Shown here in pieces: positions 1-8,538 of a stretch of DNA of 64,000 bases. The translations under genes were made by a program, and so were the position numbers. Below the pieces are notes generated by a model. That model saw only the letters and a list, made by a program, of their open reading frames with translations, searched no databases and was not told where the DNA came from. Positions within the stretch are counted from its first letter, which is position 1. Each line of letters opens with the position of its first letter. The stretch is from an uncultured Prevotella sp. (GTDB lineage Bacteria; Bacteroidota; Bacteroidia; Bacteroidales; Bacteroidaceae), in NCBI GenBank assembly GCA_946405145.1, contig CAMJGE010000001.1:248001-312000 (forward strand). Direction: 5' to 3'.

Positions 1-138
1 AGCGGTGATGAGTATATCCCTGGTCTGGCAGAGCGCAGTGCCGTTCGTAAGTTATGGATGAATCACACAAGTGATGCTATTAAGAAACTCGGAACTGACG
101 AGGCTTTGTCAACACCGACAACTGCTCCAGGAGAATGA
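1..138 (+). CDS. C-terminal end of an unidentified protein (5' end outside window)
   Basis: An open frame enters from the left edge and runs 45 codons to a TGA at 136-138. The tail is polar (ends ...TPTTAPGE) and shows no recognisable domain. Its stop overlaps the ATG of the TonB-dependent receptor by four bases (ATGA), so the two are very likely co-transcribed and translationally coupled. A surface or periplasmic partner of the receptor is the natural guess from context, but nothing in these 45 residues proves it. Confidence 0.6.
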   Translation, partial: SGDEYIPGLAERSAVRKLWMNHTSDAIKKLGTDEALSTPTTAPGE

Positions 139-2258
139 GATTATTAGGTGTATTATTATATAGGTTTGTATCAGGAGGTGCTGTCGTGAGACAGCATCTT
201 CTTGCTGTTATACTGCTGTTTATGGGCAGTATGAGTGTTCAGGCTCAGATTCATAAGATGGAACATAAGGATTCGTCTTCGGTAAATCGCACCTATAATC
301 TGAACCCTATAGTAGTTACAGGCTCTGGACATCACCAGCGTCTGAAAAGTACTGCCACACCTGTGCATGTGCTCTCTGCTCAGGAAATACGAGAGCAGGG
401 CATCAGCACCTTCGACGGCGCCCTTGTCCGTATGATGCCTCAAGTATCAATGGCTCCCAACGCTATGGGTACCTTCTTACGCCTTAACGGCCTGGGCAAC
501 AAATACATTCTGATATTGATCAATGGTCAGAAACTTTCTGGAGATATCTCCAACAATGTAGATCTCAATCGCATCAATATGGCTCGTGTAAAGCGTATCG
601 AGGTGCTCGATGGAGCTGCCTCCTCTCTTTATGGATCAGATGCCATTGCTGGTGTGATTAACATCATTACAGACCAACCGACACAGAATCTTATTAGTGT
701 AACTAGCGACACGCGTGTGTCAGGTCACGGAAAACTAACGGAGAACGTGACACTCGACATCTACAAGAACGGTTTTGGTTCATACACGTCTTTCTCACAC
801 GATCGTGCTGACAGCTATCGTATAAATGATCTCGAATACGTAAAGGATTCAGACACTGAGACACAGCACTCTATTGCCCCTCTCTTTACAGGTTACCGTT
901 CTAATCTCATTGGACAGAAGTTTACCTACACGCCCAACCAGCATTTAGCGTTGAATGCGGGTTTGGACTATTCCTATAAAATAACAAACCGCCCCGAGAC
1001 TCGTGAGGACGTCACGGGTGGTCTCGACTATGAGATGCGCTACAAGGGCTTTCGCTGGAACTTAGGTGGTATCTATAAATTCACTGCCAAGAACTCCCTG
1101 CAGGCCACCTTCACCGTTGATCGCTTCCGTTATGGTAAAGAATATGATGTAGCCACAAAGGACTATGCCGTTGGAGATTATGTGCAGTCGAAGAAACAGC
1201 GTATGATGGATGGAGAACTGAAAGCCATTCTCGGACTGACCAGAAATTCAACGACCATCTTTGGTGCAGACTGGCGTAAGGACTATCTGACAGCTACCTC
1301 TGGAAACATTGATGAACATGTCTATACGCTGGCTGCCTATGCACAGCACGAGATGAAGTTATTTAAGGACTTTACCGCTACGCTCGGACTAAGACTGACC
1401 CATCACGAGACCTTCAATAATCATCTGACACCAAAGGTTGCCCTGATGTATGCACCAGGCAACTTCCGTTTCAGAGCCACCTATTCTGCTGGTTTCCGTG
1501 CCCCGGGACTTGATGAACTCTACTATCACTACTTCTCTGTGAATCGTGGTAAGGCTCAGGTTAGTTTCGGAAATAAGGATTTGGATCCTGAGAAGAGCAA
1601 CTACTTCTCGCTGAATGCCGAATATCGCAACGAGGTGATAGCCGTGAGTCTGACTGGTTATCTGAATCGTATCAACGATATGGTGATAAAGCAGAATGTA
1701 CCGGTAGATGACATTACCCGCCAGATGCTGATGACAGAATTCCCAGAGATGACACAGGATCAAGCTGACAAAATGGTGAGTTATGCCCTCTATCAGAACA
1801 GTGATAAAGGGGATGTGAAGGGCTTGCAGGTAAACGTGTCGGCAAACATATTCCAAGGCTTCAATCTCTCTGTAAATTATGCCTATACATACGCTCGCAG
1901 TAAGAGTGGAGAAGAATGGACCGTTCTGGAACGTAGCATCCGCAATGCTGCCACCATCGCTGCCAACTATCACCACTCGTGGGGAAAATATGGTTTGAAT
2001 GTCAACCTAAACGGACAGTTACAGTCGAAGACATACTATACAGGCAATTATGAGAATGCCCCTGGATATGGTATCTGGAATCTCCATACCACCCACAACT
2101 TCGATGTTTGCAAATGGGCATACCTGGCGCCAAGCATCGGCATAGACAACATCTTCGACAAGGTGGACAACCGCATTGACTCCAGTATCAGGAAGTACGC
2201 CCTCTACTCTCCAGGCAGAATGCTGGTAATTGGTCTGAAAGTAAAATTCAAACAATAA
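135..2258 (+). CDS. TonB-dependent outer membrane receptor
   Basis: 707 residues. An N-terminal signal sequence (hydrophobic run about residues 22-37, cleavage probably after VQA) precedes a plug domain (about 60-180, with the typical IEVLDGAASSLYGSDAIAGVINI block) and a 22-strand-type beta-barrel. No carboxypeptidase-regulatory-like domain is seen before the plug, so it is not a SusC-type receptor; the layout is of the siderophore/heme/cobalamin class. It overlaps the upstream gene by 4 bp. The following cobalamin genes make a BtuB-like role possible, but they start from their own promoter, so the substrate is unresolved (iron, heme and cobalamin are all options). The receptor class is secure. 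Confidence 0.92.
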   Translation: MRLLGVLLYRFVSGGAVVRQHLLAVILLFMGSMSVQAQIHKMEHKDSSSVNRTYNLNPIVVTGSGHHQRLKSTATPVHVLSAQEIREQGISTFDGALVRMMPQVSMAPNAMGTFLRLNGLGNKYILILINGQKLSGDISNNVDLNRINMARVKRIEVLDGAASSLYGSDAIAGVINIITDQPTQNLISVTSDTRVSGHGKLTENVTLDIYKNGFGSYTSFSHDRADSYRINDLEYVKDSDTETQHSIAPLFTGYRSNLIGQKFTYTPNQHLALNAGLDYSYKITNRPETREDVTGGLDYEMRYKGFRWNLGGIYKFTAKNSLQATFTVDRFRYGKEYDVATKDYAVGDYVQSKKQRMMDGELKAILGLTRNSTTIFGADWRKDYLTATSGNIDEHVYTLAAYAQHEMKLFKDFTATLGLRLTHHETFNNHLTPKVALMYAPGNFRFRATYSAGFRAPGLDELYYHYFSVNRGKAQVSFGNKDLDPEKSNYFSLNAEYRNEVIAVSLTGYLNRINDMVIKQNVPVDDITRQMLMTEFPEMTQDQADKMVSYALYQNSDKGDVKGLQVNVSANIFQGFNLSVNYAYTYARSKSGEEWTVLERSIRNAATIAANYHHSWGKYGLNVNLNGQLQSKTYYTGNYENAPGYGIWNLHTTHNFDVCKWAYLAPSIGIDNIFDKVDNRIDSSIRKYALYSPGRMLVIGLKVKFKQ

Positions 2259-2268
2259 TAGCATAGAA

Positions 2269-2300
2269 TTGCTGAATATCAACTTTTTTTCGTACTTTTG
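2269..2300 (+). promoter_or_regulatory. Bacteroidota-type promoter of the TSCPD-cob operon
   Basis: A TAnnTTTG -7 element at 2293-2300 lies 21 bp after a TTG at 2269-2271. Transcription should start near 2307. This excludes a TTG at 2298 as a start codon and favours the ATG at 2319. Confidence 0.65.
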
Positions 2301-2318
2301 CAGCAAAAACAAGAAAAT

Positions 2319-2591
2319 ATGAAGACGAAACATGTACAGTATGAGACGCAGGGCACATGTTCAAAGATGATTGATGTGACTGCTGATGAGAGCAATGTGA
2401 TTCAGCAAGTATTCTTTCTAGGTGGCTGTAATGGCAATCTACAAGGTGTAAGCCAACTGGTTCGCGGACAGCATATCGACGATGTCATCAAGCGACTCAA
2501 TGGTATCCGCTGCGGTACAAAAGGTACCTCATGTCCAGACCAGCTTTGCAGAGCGCTTGAACAGTTGAAGAGCGCGCCGTTGCAAGACTAA
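2319..2591 (+). CDS. TSCPD domain protein (TIGR03905-like)
   Basis: 90 residues from the ATG at 2319; a longer frame opening at a TTG (2298) is rejected because that codon lies inside the promoter. The core GTSCPDQL motif is visible near the C-terminus, with further cysteines in TCSKM, GGCNGN, IRCGT and DQLCR, so metal or redox chemistry is plausible. The TSCPD fold is also found at the C-terminus of adenosylcobalamin-dependent ribonucleotide reductases, which makes its place as first gene before cobSUT suggestive. The free-standing family has no assigned biochemical function that I know of. It is six bases from cobS. Confidence 0.8.
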   Translation: MKTKHVQYETQGTCSKMIDVTADESNVIQQVFFLGGCNGNLQGVSQLVRGQHIDDVIKRLNGIRCGTKGTSCPDQLCRALEQLKSAPLQD

Positions 2592-2597
2592 GAGAAC

Positions 2598-3395
2598 ATG
2601 CAGACAAGCATCGACCAAACGAAGTGGTATGACCGCCTCTGGGCATCGCTGATCTTCTTCACCCGCCTACCCTTCTGGCGACTCTATCAGCCTCCGAAGG
2701 AATGTTATAGGCGGGTGGTAGAGCATTGGCCCCTAGTGGGCTGGCTCACAGGGGGCGCGATGGCAGCCACACTCTATTTATGTAGTATGGTTCTACCCTA
2801 CACGGTGGCGGTGCTATTGGCTATTGTAGTGCGGCTGCTCCTCACAGGTGCATTACATGAAGATGGATTGGCAGACTTCTTCGATGGATTCGGTGGGGGC
2901 GGTAATAATCGGCAACGAATCCTCGACATCATGAAGGATTCGCATATCGGCACCTATGGTGTACTAGGGCTGATTCTCTACCTATTTATATTAGCAGGTT
3001 CTTTATACTCTCTAAAGCCTCAGACAGCAGCTTTATTGATTTTGGCTGCAGATCCCTTTGCTAAAATGGTAACAGCCCAGCTGATTCTGATGATGCCTTA
3101 CGCCCGCAAGGAAGAAGAGGCAAAAATAAAAACGACATATCGAAAGTTCGGTCTATCCACAGGCATCTGTCTCGCTATTCAGGGACTGTTGCCTATAGGG
3201 ACTTTCATATGGATAACAGGCATCGCATGGGAGATGGTGATATTCTTGCCCTGCATCGTAATGTATTTCCTCTATCTGCTGATGTGGCGTAAGATTCAAG
3301 GCTATACGGGTGACTGTTGCGGCGCAACCTTCCTATTGGTAGAATTAGCCGTCTATCTCGTAGTTTGTATGCAATATCATATAGCAGCCCTATGA
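2598..3395 (+). CDS. cobS: Adenosylcobinamide-GDP ribazoletransferase (cobalamin synthase)
   Basis: 265 residues, normal for CobS. This integral membrane enzyme joins adenosylcobinamide-GDP to alpha-ribazole (or its phosphate), the last step of nucleotide-loop assembly. Signatures are the GALHEDGLADFFDGFGGG block (residues 84-101), which carries the acidic Mg-binding residues, and MKDSHIGTYG soon after; several hydrophobic segments follow. It overlaps cobU by four bases (ATGA at 3392-3395). No corrin-ring synthesis genes are present, so the operon fits salvage or remodelling rather than de novo synthesis, at least locally. Confidence 0.95.
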   Translation: MQTSIDQTKWYDRLWASLIFFTRLPFWRLYQPPKECYRRVVEHWPLVGWLTGGAMAATLYLCSMVLPYTVAVLLAIVVRLLLTGALHEDGLADFFDGFGGGGNNRQRILDIMKDSHIGTYGVLGLILYLFILAGSLYSLKPQTAALLILAADPFAKMVTAQLILMMPYARKEEEAKIKTTYRKFGLSTGICLAIQGLLPIGTFIWITGIAWEMVIFLPCIVMYFLYLLMWRKIQGYTGDCCGATFLLVELAVYLVVCMQYHIAAL

Positions 3396-3901
3396 AGAAA
3401 CTGATATTAATAACAGGTGGTCAGCGTTCTGGCAAGAGTAATGAGGCAGAGACAATGGCACTAAGCCTCTCCCCCAACCCTGTCTATCTTGCCACCGCCC
3501 ACATCTGGGATGACGAGTTCAGGGAGCGAGTACACAAGCACCAGGAGCGTCGCGGACCACAATGGACGAATATTGAAGAAGAAATGGAATTGAGTCGTCA
3601 TGACCTATCAGGTCGTGTAGTCGTCATTGACTGTGTGACACTTTGGCTAACCAACTTTTTCTTTGCTAATGATTCAGATACAAACAAATCATTTGAACTG
3701 GCAAAAGCGGAATTTGATAAGTTTACCCTGCCAGATGCCACCTACATTTTCGTAACAAACGAGATTGGCAGTGGTGGAGTAAGTGAAAACATTATTCAAC
3801 GCAAATTTACTGACCTTGAAGGTTGGATGAACCAGTATATTGCCTCAAAAGCTGATGAGGTGATTCTCATGGTCAGTGGTATTCCCGTAAAAATAAAATG
3901 A
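3392..3901 (+). CDS. cobU: Adenosylcobinamide kinase / adenosylcobinamide-phosphate guanylyltransferase
   Basis: 169 residues from the ATG at 3392, which overlaps the cobS stop. The N-terminal MKKLILITGGQRSGKS carries the P-loop, and the later INEIGSGGV-type stretch (here TNEIGSGGVSEN) is the usual CobU/CobP signature. It phosphorylates adenosylcobinamide and then transfers GMP, making the AdoCbi-GDP substrate for CobS. An in-frame start 75 bases upstream would lie inside cobS and add residues outside the family consensus, so it was not chosen. It overlaps cobT by four bases. Confidence 0.95.
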   Translation: MKKLILITGGQRSGKSNEAETMALSLSPNPVYLATAHIWDDEFRERVHKHQERRGPQWTNIEEEMELSRHDLSGRVVVIDCVTLWLTNFFFANDSDTNKSFELAKAEFDKFTLPDATYIFVTNEIGSGGVSENIIQRKFTDLEGWMNQYIASKADEVILMVSGIPVKIK

Positions 3902-4944
3902 AGACATTCGTAATAGAACCTATCAATAAATCACTTGAATCTGCTATTCAAGAAAAGATTGACAATCTTAACAAGCCCAAGGGCGCCTTGGGACGTTTGG
4001 AGGAGATTGCCATGCAGGTATGTCTGATTCAGCAATCACTCAATCCTAGTCTCACCCATCCTTGTCATCTGCTTTTCGGAGGTGATCACGGAATCGAACG
4101 GGAAGGTGTCAGCGTCTCACCCCGTGAAGTAACCTGGCAGCAGATGAAAAACTTCACACATGGCGGAGGTGGTGTTAATATGTTCTGTCGTCAACATGGG
4201 TTCAAGTTGCGCATCATTGATGTAGGTGTTGACTACGATCTATCTTCCGTAGAAGGTATCATCAACCGCAAAATAGCAAGAGGCACAAAGAACTTTCTCT
4301 ACGAGCCTGCCATGAGTGAGACAGAATTTGACCAAGCAATACAAGTGGGCTGCGAACTTGTTGACGACTGTGTCGCAGAAGGATGCAGGATTCTGAGCAT
4401 TGGGGAAATGGGGATTGCCAATACCTCGCCATCCAGTATATGGATGTCACTCTTTGGAAATATCCCTTTGGCAGAATGTATTGGTGCTGGGGCTGGTCTC
4501 AACAAACCAGGTATCCAACATAAGTATGAGATACTTTCGAAGGCTCTAAACCGTTATCTAATCTATGAACCACACCCAACAAAAATCACCCCATTCCGCT
4601 ATTTCGGAGGCTTTGAGATGATCGCCGCCATTGGAGCCATGCTTCGTGCTGCTGAGCAACACCTTATTATATTAATTGACGGATTTATTATGACGGCATG
4701 TGCTGCTGCCGCCATACAACTCTATCCTACCGCAAAAGATTATATGATATTCACCCATTGTGGGGATGAAAGCGGACACAAGCTTATGCTCGATATGTTA
4801 GAAGCAAAGCCTTTGCTTCATTTAGGACTCCGACTCGGTGAAGGAACAGGTGCTCTCTGCACCTACCCCATCATCGACTCTGCTGTAAGAATGATCAATG
4901 AGATGAATAATTTTGAGAACGCTCAAATTACCAAATACTTCTGA
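3898..4944 (+). CDS. cobT: Nicotinate-nucleotide--dimethylbenzimidazole phosphoribosyltransferase
   Basis: 348 residues, full length. It transfers phosphoribose from nicotinate mononucleotide to the lower-ligand base, giving the alpha-ribazole phosphate used by CobS. The N-terminal NKPKGALGRLE, the FGGDHGI block and the C-terminal LRLGEGTGAL are all present; Glu315 in the last is the expected catalytic base. Last gene of the TSCPD-cobS-cobU-cobT operon, starting inside the cobU stop (ATGA). It converges on the AraC-type gene with only six bases between the two stops, and no terminator hairpin is obvious there. Confidence 0.95.
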   Translation: MKTFVIEPINKSLESAIQEKIDNLNKPKGALGRLEEIAMQVCLIQQSLNPSLTHPCHLLFGGDHGIEREGVSVSPREVTWQQMKNFTHGGGGVNMFCRQHGFKLRIIDVGVDYDLSSVEGIINRKIARGTKNFLYEPAMSETEFDQAIQVGCELVDDCVAEGCRILSIGEMGIANTSPSSIWMSLFGNIPLAECIGAGAGLNKPGIQHKYEILSKALNRYLIYEPHPTKITPFRYFGGFEMIAAIGAMLRAAEQHLIILIDGFIMTACAAAAIQLYPTAKDYMIFTHCGDESGHKLMLDMLEAKPLLHLGLRLGEGTGALCTYPIIDSAVRMINEMNNFENAQITKYF

Positions 4945-4950
4945 TTCCAA

Positions 4951-5391
4951 TTACTTTTTGCCAACCATTGAAGGATGTTTCTTAAGATGCTCCAAACGGT
5001 ACTGACGTGGAGTAATGCCAACAAACCTGTAGAATGAGCCATAAAAGGCCTGACGATTTGCAAAACCTACTTTGAAACCCACGTCCTCCATATCAAGATC
5101 TTGATAACGTTTATCAACAAGTATCGACATAGCTTCTTCAATACGGTACTTGTTAACAAAAGAAGAGTAGTTCATGTGGAAACGAACATTAACAACAGCA
5201 GAGATGTAACGAGTATTGGTACCTATCTCTGCAGCAAGCTTTTGGGCTGAATAGTCCTTGTCGCGATACTTTTTCTGCATCACAATGATGTTCATGATCT
5301 GCTCCTGCATCTGATCCATCATACGAGGACTCACAAGGCTTCTATAAGCAGCAACCTTTTCCTTCTTCTCTGTAATGTTATATTTTGCCAT
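4951..5391 (-). CDS. AraC-family helix-turn-helix regulator (short form)
   Basis: 146 residues from ATG at 5391. The C-terminal about 100 residues form an AraC/XylS DNA-binding domain with two HTHs: SAQKLAAEIGTNTRYISAVVN and, later, DVGFKVGFANRQAFYGSFYRFVGITPRQYR. The N-terminal about 45 residues are too short for a sugar-binding or receiver domain, so it may bind DNA without a dedicated sensor. The frame is open further upstream, but that stretch contains the promoter and the rny terminator hairpin, so 5391 is preferred. Target genes cannot be inferred. Confidence 0.85.
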   Translation of the reverse strand: MAKYNITEKKEKVAAYRSLVSPRMMDQMQEQIMNIIVMQKKYRDKDYSAQKLAAEIGTNTRYISAVVNVRFHMNYSSFVNKYRIEEAMSILVDKRYQDLDMEDVGFKVGFANRQAFYGSFYRFVGITPRQYRLEHLKKHPSMVGKK

Positions 5392-5414
5392 ACGCTTGTG
5401 TGGTTGATTTGTTG

Positions 5415-5447
5415 CAAATATATAAAAAAAAACGAAATTTTGAACAA
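5415..5447 (-). promoter_or_regulatory. Promoter of the AraC-type gene
   Basis: Read on the minus strand, TATATTTG (5422-5415) matches the TAnnTTTG -7 element, with a TTG at 5447-5445 about 22 bp upstream. A 6-bp inverted repeat, TTACGC / GCGTAA with a 7-nt spacer (5462-5480), lies just upstream and could be an operator. Confidence 0.5.
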
Positions 5448-5490
5448 TATTTAAATATAAGTTACGCAAATTAAGCGTAAAGATATTACA

Positions 5491-5527
5491 ACATATAGGA
5501 CTTGCCACGATGGCAAGGCCTATATGT
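5491..5527 (-). terminator. Strong hairpin downstream of rny
   Basis: Two 16-base arms (5491-5506 and 5512-5527) pair with a single mismatch around a 5-base loop. It sits 20 bases past the rny stop, so it is probably the rny-operon terminator. The downstream T-run on the minus strand is poor, so RNA 3'-end protection is an alternative role. Confidence 0.6.
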
Positions 5528-5546
5528 TTCTTCATAACTGTTGACT

Positions 5547-7088
5547 TTATTTTGCGTAAGCAACGCTTCTTGTCTCACGAATGACAGTAATCTTAACCTG
5601 TCCTGGATAAGTCATCTCATTCTGAATCTTTGTAGCTATGTCTGTGCTAAGAGCCTCACTCTCTGCATCGTTCATCTTATCAGCACCTACGATAACACGG
5701 AGCTCGCGACCTGCTTGGATAGCATAGGTCTTCGTAACACCAGGATAGCTCATGGCAATGGCCTCAAGATCGTTCAGACGCTTGATATAGGCCTCAACTA
5801 TCTCACGGCGGGCACCTGGACGCGCACCAGAAATGGCATCACAGACCTGTACGATCGGAGCTAACAGTGTTTGCATCTCCATCTCATCATGATGGGCACC
5901 GATAGCATTGCAGATATCAGGTTTCTCTTTGAACATCTCAGCAATCTTGGCACCATAGAGTGCGTGTGGCATCTCACTATCCTCATCAGGTACCTTACCA
6001 ATATCATGAAGTAATCCGGCGCGTTTTGCCTTCTTCGGGTTCAAACCGAGTTCTGCAGCCATAACTGCACATAGATTAGCTGTCTCACGTGCATGCTGTA
6101 ACAGATTCTGTCCGTAAGAGCTACGGTATTTCATCTTACCGATAATACGGATTAGCTCTGGATGCAGACCATGGATACCCAGATCGATGGCAGTGCGCTT
6201 ACCTGTCTCGATGATCTCATTATCAAGTTGCTTCTTTACCTTGGCAACCACCTCTTCAATACGGGCTGGATGGATTCGTCCATCACTTACAAGCTGATGG
6301 AGAGCCAAACGGCAAACCTCACGACGTACAGGATCGAAGCCAGAGATTACAATAGCCTCCGGGGTATCATCAACCACGATCTCGACACCAGCAGCAGCCT
6401 CAAGAGCACGAATATTTCGACCCTCACGTCCGATGATACGTCCCTTCACCTCGTCGTTGTCGATATGGAACACGCTGACTGAGTTCTCGATGGCAGTCTC
6501 AGTAGCCACGCGCTGGATGGTCTGAATGACAATCTTCTTAGCCTGAGCATTAGCATTAAGCTTTGCTTCATCCATAATCTCATTGATATAGCTGGCTGCA
6601 GCAGTCTTAGCCTCATCCTTCATCGACTCTACTAAACGGGTCTTAGCTTCTTCTGCACTAAGGCCAGACACCTCTTCAAGTTTCTCACGTTCCTTGAGCT
6701 GCATTTTCACAAGCTCTTCACTCTTAATAGTCAGAAGTTTCTTCTCATTATCAATACGTGTCTGCTGGTTGTCAAGGTCATTCTTACGGCGACCAAGTTC
6801 CTCCTGACGCTGATTCAGCGAGATTTCACGCTGTTTCAAACGGTTCTCACTCTGCTGGATGTGCTGGTTGCGCTGTTGCACTTCCTTCTCAAGTTCACTC
6901 TTTTTATTGAGGAACTTCTCCTTCACTTCCAGCAGTTTCTTTTCTTTGATAACCTCAGCCTGTTTTTCGGCTGTATCAAGCATCTCTTTGTATTTCCCCT
7001 TCAATACGTAGCGGAAAACAAGATATCCACCAACACCTCCCAGAACGAGAGCACCGGCAGCAATCAATAGTACAAAAATTAAATCCAT
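5547..7088 (-). CDS. rny: Ribonuclease Y
   Basis: 513 residues, typical length. Membrane-anchored endoribonuclease that starts mRNA decay. Order: one N-terminal transmembrane helix (about residues 3-26), a long charged coiled coil (about 30-190), a KH RNA-binding domain ([15 protein letters not shown], about 210-270) and an HD domain with the metal-binding His-Asp pair in LLHDIGK (about residues 360-362). It follows zapA after 30 bases and is the last gene of the minus-strand run from 7726. Nothing unusual was seen. Confidence 0.96.
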   Translation of the reverse strand: MDLIFVLLIAAGALVLGGVGGYLVFRYVLKGKYKEMLDTAEKQAEVIKEKKLLEVKEKFLNKKSELEKEVQQRNQHIQQSENRLKQREISLNQRQEELGRRKNDLDNQQTRIDNEKKLLTIKSEELVKMQLKEREKLEEVSGLSAEEAKTRLVESMKDEAKTAAASYINEIMDEAKLNANAQAKKIVIQTIQRVATETAIENSVSVFHIDNDEVKGRIIGREGRNIRALEAAAGVEIVVDDTPEAIVISGFDPVRREVCRLALHQLVSDGRIHPARIEEVVAKVKKQLDNEIIETGKRTAIDLGIHGLHPELIRIIGKMKYRSSYGQNLLQHARETANLCAVMAAELGLNPKKAKRAGLLHDIGKVPDEDSEMPHALYGAKIAEMFKEKPDICNAIGAHHDEMEMQTLLAPIVQVCDAISGARPGARREIVEAYIKRLNDLEAIAMSYPGVTKTYAIQAGRELRVIVGADKMNDAESEALSTDIATKIQNEMTYPGQVKITVIRETRSVAYAK

Positions 7089-7118
7089 ATAAAATCTATA
7101 TTGTTATTAAATGATTTC

Positions 7119-7418
7119 TTACTTCAACACTTCCTCAATCTCAGAAGTCAACTTCGCAAGAACATCATCATAGGGAGCGGTATCATTCTTTCCGCGCTCA
7201 CGCTCATGAAGCAGAGCTATATCAATCAGCGTCATCAACGCGATTGTATGCTCTCCTTTACGACCTTTATAAGCCTGAGCATAGGCATTATACCGATCGG
7301 TAATGAGCTTGGCTGCACGTCGATAGAGTTCTTCATCAGAGCGGCGTATTGTCACCTCAATCTCTTCGTCATAGACATGCAGACGTATATGGAGTTTGTC
7401 GTTGTTTACTTCTGCCAT
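7119..7418 (-). CDS. zapA: Cell division protein ZapA
   Basis: 99 residues. ZapA binds FtsZ and bundles its protofilaments at the division ring. The N-terminal beta-strand region (LHIRLHVYDEEIEVTIRRSDEELYRRAA) and the following long helix match the family and length. It lies 11 bases after a small coiled-coil gene and 30 bases before rny. Confidence 0.85.
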   Translation of the reverse strand: MAEVNNDKLHIRLHVYDEEIEVTIRRSDEELYRRAAKLITDRYNAYAQAYKGRKGEHTIALMTLIDIALLHERERGKNDTAPYDDVLAKLTSEIEEVLK

Positions 7419-7429
7419 TGAATAGCACT

Positions 7430-7726
7430 TTATTTCCCGTCACTTAAAAGAGAGATGCACTTATTCACATCACGAATCATCTTAGATACCCTTGCCTTGG
7501 CAACTTCGAGATCTCCGTCTGTAATTTCCAGCATCTTAGCCATCTTCAGTGAATTGTAATTTTCATCCGCTTGAGCCAACTTTGACTTTAGATTCTGAAT
7601 CTCCTGCTCGTCTTTTTGCAACTGCACATGTAAAGCGTTGTTCTCCTTTTTCAGTTCTTGAAAACGAAGAATCATCTGCCGAACACGAGTCTCGAAAGTA
7701 GTCAGAGTCTTCTCATTTGGATTCAT
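7430..7726 (-). CDS. Small coiled-coil protein upstream of zapA
   Basis: 98 residues, no signal peptide. Residues about 15-70 form a heptad-rich coiled coil (RFQELKKENNALHVQLQKDE...), followed by a short helical tail. I cannot assign a family. Position directly before zapA and the ZapB-like character (small, acidic, all coiled coil) suggest a divisome accessory protein, but this rests on context only. A -7 element lies 20 bases upstream. Confidence 0.75.
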   Translation of the reverse strand: MNPNEKTLTTFETRVRQMILRFQELKKENNALHVQLQKDEQEIQNLKSKLAQADENYNSLKMAKMLEITDGDLEVAKARVSKMIRDVNKCISLLSDGK

Positions 7727-7745
7727 ACCATAACTATTTGGTGTA

Positions 7746-7753
7746 CAAAATTA
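7746..7753 (-). promoter_or_regulatory. -7 element before the coiled-coil/zapA/rny operon
   Basis: On the minus strand 7753-7746 reads TAATTTTG, matching TAnnTTTG. No clear -33 TTG was found. Confidence 0.4.
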
Positions 7754-7807
7754 TATAAAATCTTATTTAAAGATAAACGTAGAGCTCATCTTTTAAGTTT
7801 TTTTATA

Positions 7808-8428
7808 TTATTTGTCGTCTTCTGCAGGTCTTGGTTCCTTTTTTGCGAGCATTACTACTTTATAAACGAAATCAGTAACCCACTTTTGAGAGAAACCAAG
7901 ACGGCGGTTATATTCACGTACAGCAACTACAGTTTTCATTACACCAGCATCAGAGAAGTCATTCTTATTAAATATATCGTTCACTGTCTTCTCTGTCATG
8001 GTGTACAGGGCTTTCTTCATGAAACCAGGCAAACGAAGCTTAAATTTCATAAGGTTACCTGTCAACATCATGATATCCTGGGTAAAACCCTGAAACTGGA
8101 GCAAATAAGTCTGAGCATCCTGAATCTTCTTACAGCGACGGCGAAGGCTCTGATCAATCTCCTTGAAGAAATCATCATCCATTCCATACATCTCTTTAAG
8201 CATCTTCTTACAACGAGAACGCTCACCTACACCTAATTTGTTATTTACAGTAGGTACCTTTAGTGTGGCTTTAAACACACGAAGGTCAGGAAGGGCTGCC
8301 AGGTTAGTAATACCCAGATCTGCTGCCATCGCTGCCTGGAAATACACACGGATGAGGGTCATGAAATCTTCCATTCCACCCACCTTCTGAGAGTCGCTCT
8401 TTCCAAAAATTTTATTCCAAAATCCCAT
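7808..8428 (-). CDS. Conserved-looking protein of unknown function
   Basis: 206 residues, cytoplasmic (no signal or membrane segment), basic and mostly helical. It begins MGFWNKIFGK and contains a polar core with repeated KK/RR pairs (RSRCKKMLKEMYG, LRRRCKKIQDAQ). I do not recognise a domain. It has its own -7 promoter (8459-8466) and is followed after 80 bases by the coiled-coil/zapA/rny run. It looks like a genuine gene (regular codon use, full-length frame, promoter), not an overprint. Confidence 0.75.
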   Translation of the reverse strand: MGFWNKIFGKSDSQKVGGMEDFMTLIRVYFQAAMAADLGITNLAALPDLRVFKATLKVPTVNNKLGVGERSRCKKMLKEMYGMDDDFFKEIDQSLRRRCKKIQDAQTYLLQFQGFTQDIMMLTGNLMKFKLRLPGFMKKALYTMTEKTVNDIFNKNDFSDAGVMKTVVAVREYNRRLGFSQKWVTDFVYKVVMLAKKEPRPAEDDK

Positions 8429-8458
8429 TTTTCAATTATAATTTGTCAATTTCGCCTG

Positions 8459-8466
8459 CAAAGGTA
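8459..8466 (-). promoter_or_regulatory. -7 element for the 206-residue unknown gene
   Basis: Minus strand TACCTTTG (8466-8459), 31 bases before the ATG. It is divergent from the rfbA promoter at 8510-8517. Confidence 0.5.
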
Positions 8467-8473
8467 CAAAAAA

Positions 8474-8494
8474 AATTAAGAATTAAGAATTAAG
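8474..8494. repeat. Three tandem copies of heptamer AATTAAG
   Basis: 8474-8480, 8481-8487 and 8488-8494 are identical 7-mers placed between the two divergent promoters. Low-complexity A/T repeats of this kind recur in this window at other intergenic sites. Confidence 0.7.
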
Positions 8495-8509
8495 ATTGAG
8501 AATTATTTG

Positions 8510-8517
8510 TATCTTTG
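8510..8517 (+). promoter_or_regulatory. -7 element for rfbA
   Basis: TATCTTTG matches TAnnTTTG. It contains a TTG (8515) that could be misread as a start codon; the true ATG is at 8539. Confidence 0.55.
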
Positions 8518-8538
8518 CACCCAACAAATTATTTATTT

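Noticed and set aside
135..2258. Assigning the first TonB receptor as BtuB
   Set aside because: Cobalamin genes follow, but from a separate promoter, and no BtuCDF/BtuG partner is visible.
5392..5535. 48-residue N-terminal extension of the AraC-type gene
   Set aside because: It would be encoded by the promoter and the rny hairpin, and adds a sequence foreign to the family.
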